Of a stretch of 64,000 nt of DNA, positions 60,224 through 64,000 are shown one piece after another. This DNA comes from Tetracladium setigerum (taxonomy: Eukaryota; Ascomycota; Leotiomycetes; Helotiales): positions 1,116,001 through 1,180,000 of the forward strand of contig PZJY01000013.1 in assembly GCA_031472005.1 (NCBI GenBank), written 5' to 3'. Positions within the stretch are counted from its first letter, which is position 1; each line of letters begins with the position of its first letter. Made by a program: the position numbers and the translations under genes. The notes under the pieces are model-generated. The model worked only from the letters and a program-made list of their open reading frames with translations, ran no database searches and was not told the origin of the DNA.

Positions 60224-61176
60224 TTAAAGTAAAACGTTTCTCCAGTATTGCTCGATATCTGCCTTTGTTTTGGGTGTAATATCTAAAAGAGCATTATCGT
60301 TCTTGAGTGGCTGGCCATAAGCCGCTCCACCATATACCGAAAGCTTCAATTGATCGAAAATGACTGGTAGGGAAAAGTCCCCACTTGCAGCTTTCGCAGC
60401 ATTTGACTTCGCCAGTTCCGTGGTGTCGACAACGACGGGTTCCCAAGTCCTCTTAGGATCGACTTTCTTCGCAATGGCCAACAGCTCGTTTTGTGTGATA
60501 AGAACATCTGAGACTACGACTTGTCGATTCTTGGTCTCCTCTGGGTGGTTCAACACGCCAATAACAGCCTGGGCGGAATTTTCGAGAGAGGTGAGGGAAG
60601 TAACATTATCACCACCATCGAAGAGCTCTGGCTTTCCTTCCTTCCAGTTCAGCAGGAAGCTGTGCGCCAAACCCCAATCCAAGAATCCACCGTTGACCAC
60701 GTAGGTGTATGAAATCTTTGCACCAGCAGCGACCTTCTCTTCGATATACTGACGAACGGCAACTTTGTAACCAAAGACGGGGAAAGCGGCCACTTTTGGA
60801 TTGGTGAGATCGGAACCGAATTCAGATGGGAGGAAGCGCTGAACACCAGCGGCGATAGCTGCGTCAAAAAAGAGTTTTTGTCCGATGAAACCGTCATTGC
60901 CGACTGTTGAGACCACTGCGTCTTGTCCGCTCAGAGCGGTGGTGAGAGCTTCGACTGAGGTGTAGTCTGTCTTGATGACTTTGATGCCGCTTGGAAGGTG
61001 GCTTTGGATTCGTTGCGGCTGATGACGGTCACATTGTATTTTCCTGAATCGACGAGAGCTTTGAGGAGAGGAGCTCCAAGGGCGCCGGAGGCCTGAGAAT
61101 ATTAGCATTCAGGAAGCATGAGTGAGATTGATGGGGTTCTTACACCAAAGATGGCGACGTTCTTGATGGCAGACAT
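60224..61176 (-). CDS. NmrA-like / isoflavone reductase-like NAD(P) oxidoreductase
   Basis: Two exons, 61176-61144 and 61092-60224. The first exon codes only MSAIKNVAIFG; the intron interrupts the dinucleotide-binding loop, and the join gives FGASGALGAPLLKAL, the expected GxxGxxG. One base must be added at the GG pair 60993-60994, restoring ATFPSGIKVIKTDYTS; the total is then 301 codons (300 residues). DAVVSTVGNDG, GVQRFLPSEFGSDLTNP and YTYVVNGGFLDWGL are typical NmrA/PCBER-family blocks, and the Lys in FGYKVAVRQYIE sits where the catalytic Lys is found. Members are NAD(P)H-dependent aromatic-alcohol reductases or redox sensors; the substrate is unknown. As sequenced, a start at 61108 would give a false N-terminus. 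Confidence 0.9.
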
Positions 61177-62091
61177 ATTGGTCGGTTGAAAAGTTTCTTA
61201 TGAGGTGATTATTGGGAGAGTGTGGATGATGCTTTGGAGTTTGGGATGTGTGTGAATGATGATAATTGGAAATGGATTATTGAAGGAGTCGACATGGTCG
61301 CTCTTTATATACTACCTACCTACCTATAATTCAATGGCATCGTCTTCTGCCATTATTCAGTAATAGGCACGCCATAGTATGGTTGACGCAACATACACCT
61401 TGGATAACAAACCCAAATTCCATCCATCCCGCCCACCGGAAGTACAGTCGAACACCTGCATGAAATTTGACGCGGCTACGATTGGTGGGGTTACACGCCG
61501 ACTGGTTCTGGAAGCCAGACCTGGCTTAGAGCGCTGCAGTTGAAAATCTACGGCCATCCCACCCTACCTACCAAAGTGTGTTTCCTCGTTTTAATCGTTA
61601 ATTGGGTGAGAAAGCATTATTTGTGGCATTTCCCCGCTGGTGGCACAATCAGTGTTTGGGCTGAGCTAGATCAACCCGTGTGGTGGTTAGATGTCAAACA
61701 TGTCTAACCACAACAAGGAACCCAATGCTCCTCATAACCGAATCAAGCTCGACAAGCTTAAGGAACACTTCCTGGTCAAAGTTGCCGCAGGTGCGAATTT
61801 AGAAGCCACACGGGTAAACCTAACCTCAAAAGTGTTATGTCATCCCCTGAGAAGCTTTGTTGACTTTAGCTTCTTACTAATCGTGAGGAGGTTTCGCTCG
61901 TATTTCTTACGCAGGAGAGAGTGCCGGTGTTGGAACCCACAACGAGCCCACTTCCACCCACCGGATGACCACTCCTCCCAGTCTCCTCCTCCCACAATAT
62001 TCACTACTGTACTCCGTTGTCACATACCTACTCGGTAATACCACTCGTACAGTACGGCTACGGTGCAGCAAACCACACGGACTTCACGATC
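61177..62091. promoter_or_regulatory. Divergent promoter region, NmrA-like gene and zinc-finger regulator
   Basis: 915 bp between two divergent ATGs. Tandem TACC/CTACCTACCTACC blocks occur at about 61306-61325 and 61563-61572, and TACAGTAC lies close to the regulator start (62047-62055). No RNA gene was recognised. Confidence 0.5.
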
Positions 62092-64000
62092 ATGGCCTCC
62101 TCAACCGACATCACATACGAATGCGACTTCTCCGGCTGTGGGCGCCGGTTCAAGAGACAGGAACACCTCACCCGTCACCAACGCAGCCACGACCCCTCGA
62201 ATGTATTCGTCTGTGAAATCTGTCAGAAAGTCTTCAATCGAAAGTAAGCTAGCTAGCTACCTTGCCTATCTTTACCTACCCACCGACCTAGCTCTTTGCC
62301 CGGTGATTTCTACCTTGTCTATCCCCCAACGGCGATCGGCGCTTGGCTATTGGGTCAAGTGTCTACTCCAAGCTTTGTGGGATGCGGAAGCGGTGTTGTG
62401 ATACATCAGATTGCAGAAGTGCTGTACTGTACCAAGCTCGCAATCTCATATCGATAACAGGAGGATGAAGGGTTCAAGGAGCTCCGTCGAGTGCACTCGC
62501 TACTACCGCTCCTGTACGCATCGACTCTTGTTAAAGTTCAGCTGGAGATTATCGGGATTGGAAGTTCCTTTCCTGTGCTCAATCAATTTCACAATTGCGA
62601 GATTGATGATGTGCTGGATGCCGACATTCTCAACACATCCGACGAATTCCTGTACTGTACAGCTGTCATGTCTCTTGTCCGCATGCTTTCCGTTGTGTTT
62701 ATTGTCCACCGTAGCGGGGTCACGTTGTCTAGCGATGGATATTGAAGACGAGGTGTTGACGATAGCCAAACCATTTACTGACGCTGTGTCTGTTCCAGAG
62801 ACAGTTTAAATAGACATTTGGCAGTCCACGCTGACGTGTTGACGCTGCCATCCTCCAAAAAGACGAGGAGAGCATGTGTCGCCTGTCGCAGGGGAAAGAA
62901 CAAATGTGATGGCGAACCGAGGTGTTCGACTTGTATTAAGCGCGAGATTGAGTGCGTCTATGAGAACAAGAACGATGTAGAAGACGAACATGTCTCTCCT
63001 GCCGATGATGTGCAAATGGGAGGAACTTCGGACGGTATCAGCCCTGAGAGCTTTAATCAGAGCGATCAACATCCAGGCTCAAGCACCAGAAGCGGCCATT
63101 CATTCGATTCTCCACATTCGCTACAAAGCGAAGCCAGCACGGGAGCAACATCAGCAAGTCCCATATCAAACGACCAAACGAGAACCCAGCCACTTCACGG
63201 CTCAAATCAATCACCTCCTATACCCCCATCCCTTGAGCAGCGGAATGTAATCAATTGGATGGCCACGCGGGTTATTCGACAAGATCCAGCCCCCCCTACA
63301 AAGCTGTACGATGAACCGAAATATGAGCTTTACACACAGGAATTTTTTCATACAGTCCATCTTAGGTGGGAGCTTATACATCGCCCAACGTACAGGGACA
63401 CTAGCTCGGATCCGCTCGTAGTATACTCAATGAGGATGATGGGCGCTTGGGTTCTTGGTACGGATGATTCCAGGTCTTACGCCTTAGCTACGCATGAGAC
63501 GTGTGTAAATGCGATATTACCCAAATTGGTAAGCCTCCTCTTGGAGTGAACGAGAAATCTACTGTGCTAATCGTACGAAGCACCAAGTTACTTGTCGTGA
63601 CGACTTTTGGCAAACTCCAACGCCGAACTTTTGTTTTGCGGCACTTTTAAATATTATCTTCCCTTTATACACTGGAGTAGGTCTCGCACTTGAGGTAGAT
63701 TGAGGACGGTGTTGATGAGATTATTAGGATGAAAGAAAAATATCACGTGCCGCTATTCTTTTAAACACTTTGGTTGCAGCTCTTCGAGAGGTTGGATTTT
63801 TTGACGAGTATACAGGTAATTTTCAAATCTTGTTCCATAATGGACTTTTTGGCACGGAATCGCAAATTAACTTTGAAATTTAGCATGGCCAGATGAGAAA
63901 CCAAACCTGTTCCCGCCGATGCGGATGGGAGCTCTCGGACAAAGGCAGAGGTATGCAAATCAATGTAAACTCAGACAATATTCCTAAAATTCTCAGATTA
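62092..64000 (+). CDS. C2H2 plus Zn2Cys6 transcription factor, 3' end outside the window
   Basis: Exons 62092-62243, 62799-63528, 63581-63676, 63728-63815, 63884-63950 and 63997 onward; all phases agree, and the gene runs past the right edge. The first exon holds one complete C2H2 finger (YECDFSGCGRRFKRQEHLTRHQRSH) and the start of a second (CEICQKVFNRK). The 555-bp intron splits the second finger, which is completed by DSLNRHLAVH. A Zn2Cys6 cluster follows at once (RACVACRRGKNKCDGEPRCSTCIKREIEC). After a Ser/Gln-rich linker comes the start of a fungal transcription-factor middle domain (YELYTQEFFHTVHLRWELIHRPTY, ALLNIIFPLYTG, AAILLNTLVAALREVGFF). Dual-finger factors of this kind are nuclear regulators, often of secondary metabolism or carbon use. 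Targets are unknown. It is divergent from the NmrA-like gene, a possible but untested target. Confidence 0.88.

Noticed and set aside
63660..63760. Frameshift in the transcription factor near LYTG
   Set aside because: A 51-bp intron (63677-63727) joins the frames in phase, giving a family-like sequence without correction.

Overview
This is a stretch of nuclear DNA from a filamentous ascomycete (Pezizomycotina). The evidence is short spliceosomal introns (about 45-120 bp, GTAAGT/GTATGT-type donors, CTAAC/CTAAT branch sites), fungus-specific families (HET-NACHT, VPS62, 2EXR, C2H2+Zn2Cys6 regulator, CBM18-glyoxal oxidase, GPI-anchored GH13) and no operons. A leotiomycete such as a member of the Helotiales is my best guess, but this is an inference. 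I rebuilt 20 protein genes with their splice sites, plus one split tRNA-like Pol III unit.

Layout. 0-2.6 kb: two minus-strand NAD(P) oxidoreductases (Ldh_2-type malate/lactate dehydrogenase; SDR). 4.2-6.9 kb: secreted glyoxal oxidase with three chitin-binding modules. 7.7-10.6 kb: long fungal annexin. 11.2-13.1 kb: SET-domain protein. 14.2-17.0 kb: SH3 protein. 18.9-21.6 kb: HET-NACHT NLR-like receptor, flanked by long gene-poor stretches that include the tRNA-like unit (22.5 kb). 24.5-26.1 kb: ceramide glucosyltransferase. 28.8-31.4 kb: anoctamin/Ist2. 32.0-33.0 kb: metallophosphoesterase. 33.1-34.9 kb: VPS62. 35-38 kb: gene-poor and AT-rich. 38.0 kb: small stress-type protein. 39.0-41.1 kb: Arp9. 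42.6-43.9 kb: 2EXR-like protein. 45.2-53.4 kb: one very large disordered protein. 54.4-55.5 kb: syntaxin Sed5. 56.5-58.4 kb: GPI-anchored amylase-like protein whose catalytic residues are replaced. 59.0-59.9 kb: second 2EXR protein. 60.2-61.2 kb: NmrA-like reductase. 62.1 kb to the right edge: transcription factor, cut by the window end.

The most important technical point is that ten of the 20 genes read cleanly only if one base is added back at a total of 17 places. Every event is a one-base loss, nearly all at homopolymer runs. After adding them back, every exon-phase sum is divisible by three. This looks like systematic homopolymer under-calling in the assembly, not gene decay, and automatic annotation will have split or truncated these genes.

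The genes do not form one pathway. Several serve membranes and traffic (Ist2, VPS62, Sed5, ceramide glucosyltransferase, annexin), and two are wall or apoplast facing (glyoxal oxidase, GPI-GH13). The biology most worth a second look is the catalytically degenerate GPI-anchored GH13, the HET-NACHT receptor without C-terminal repeats, the split tRNA-like unit, and the 2.6-kiloresidue disordered protein with a possible short isoform.
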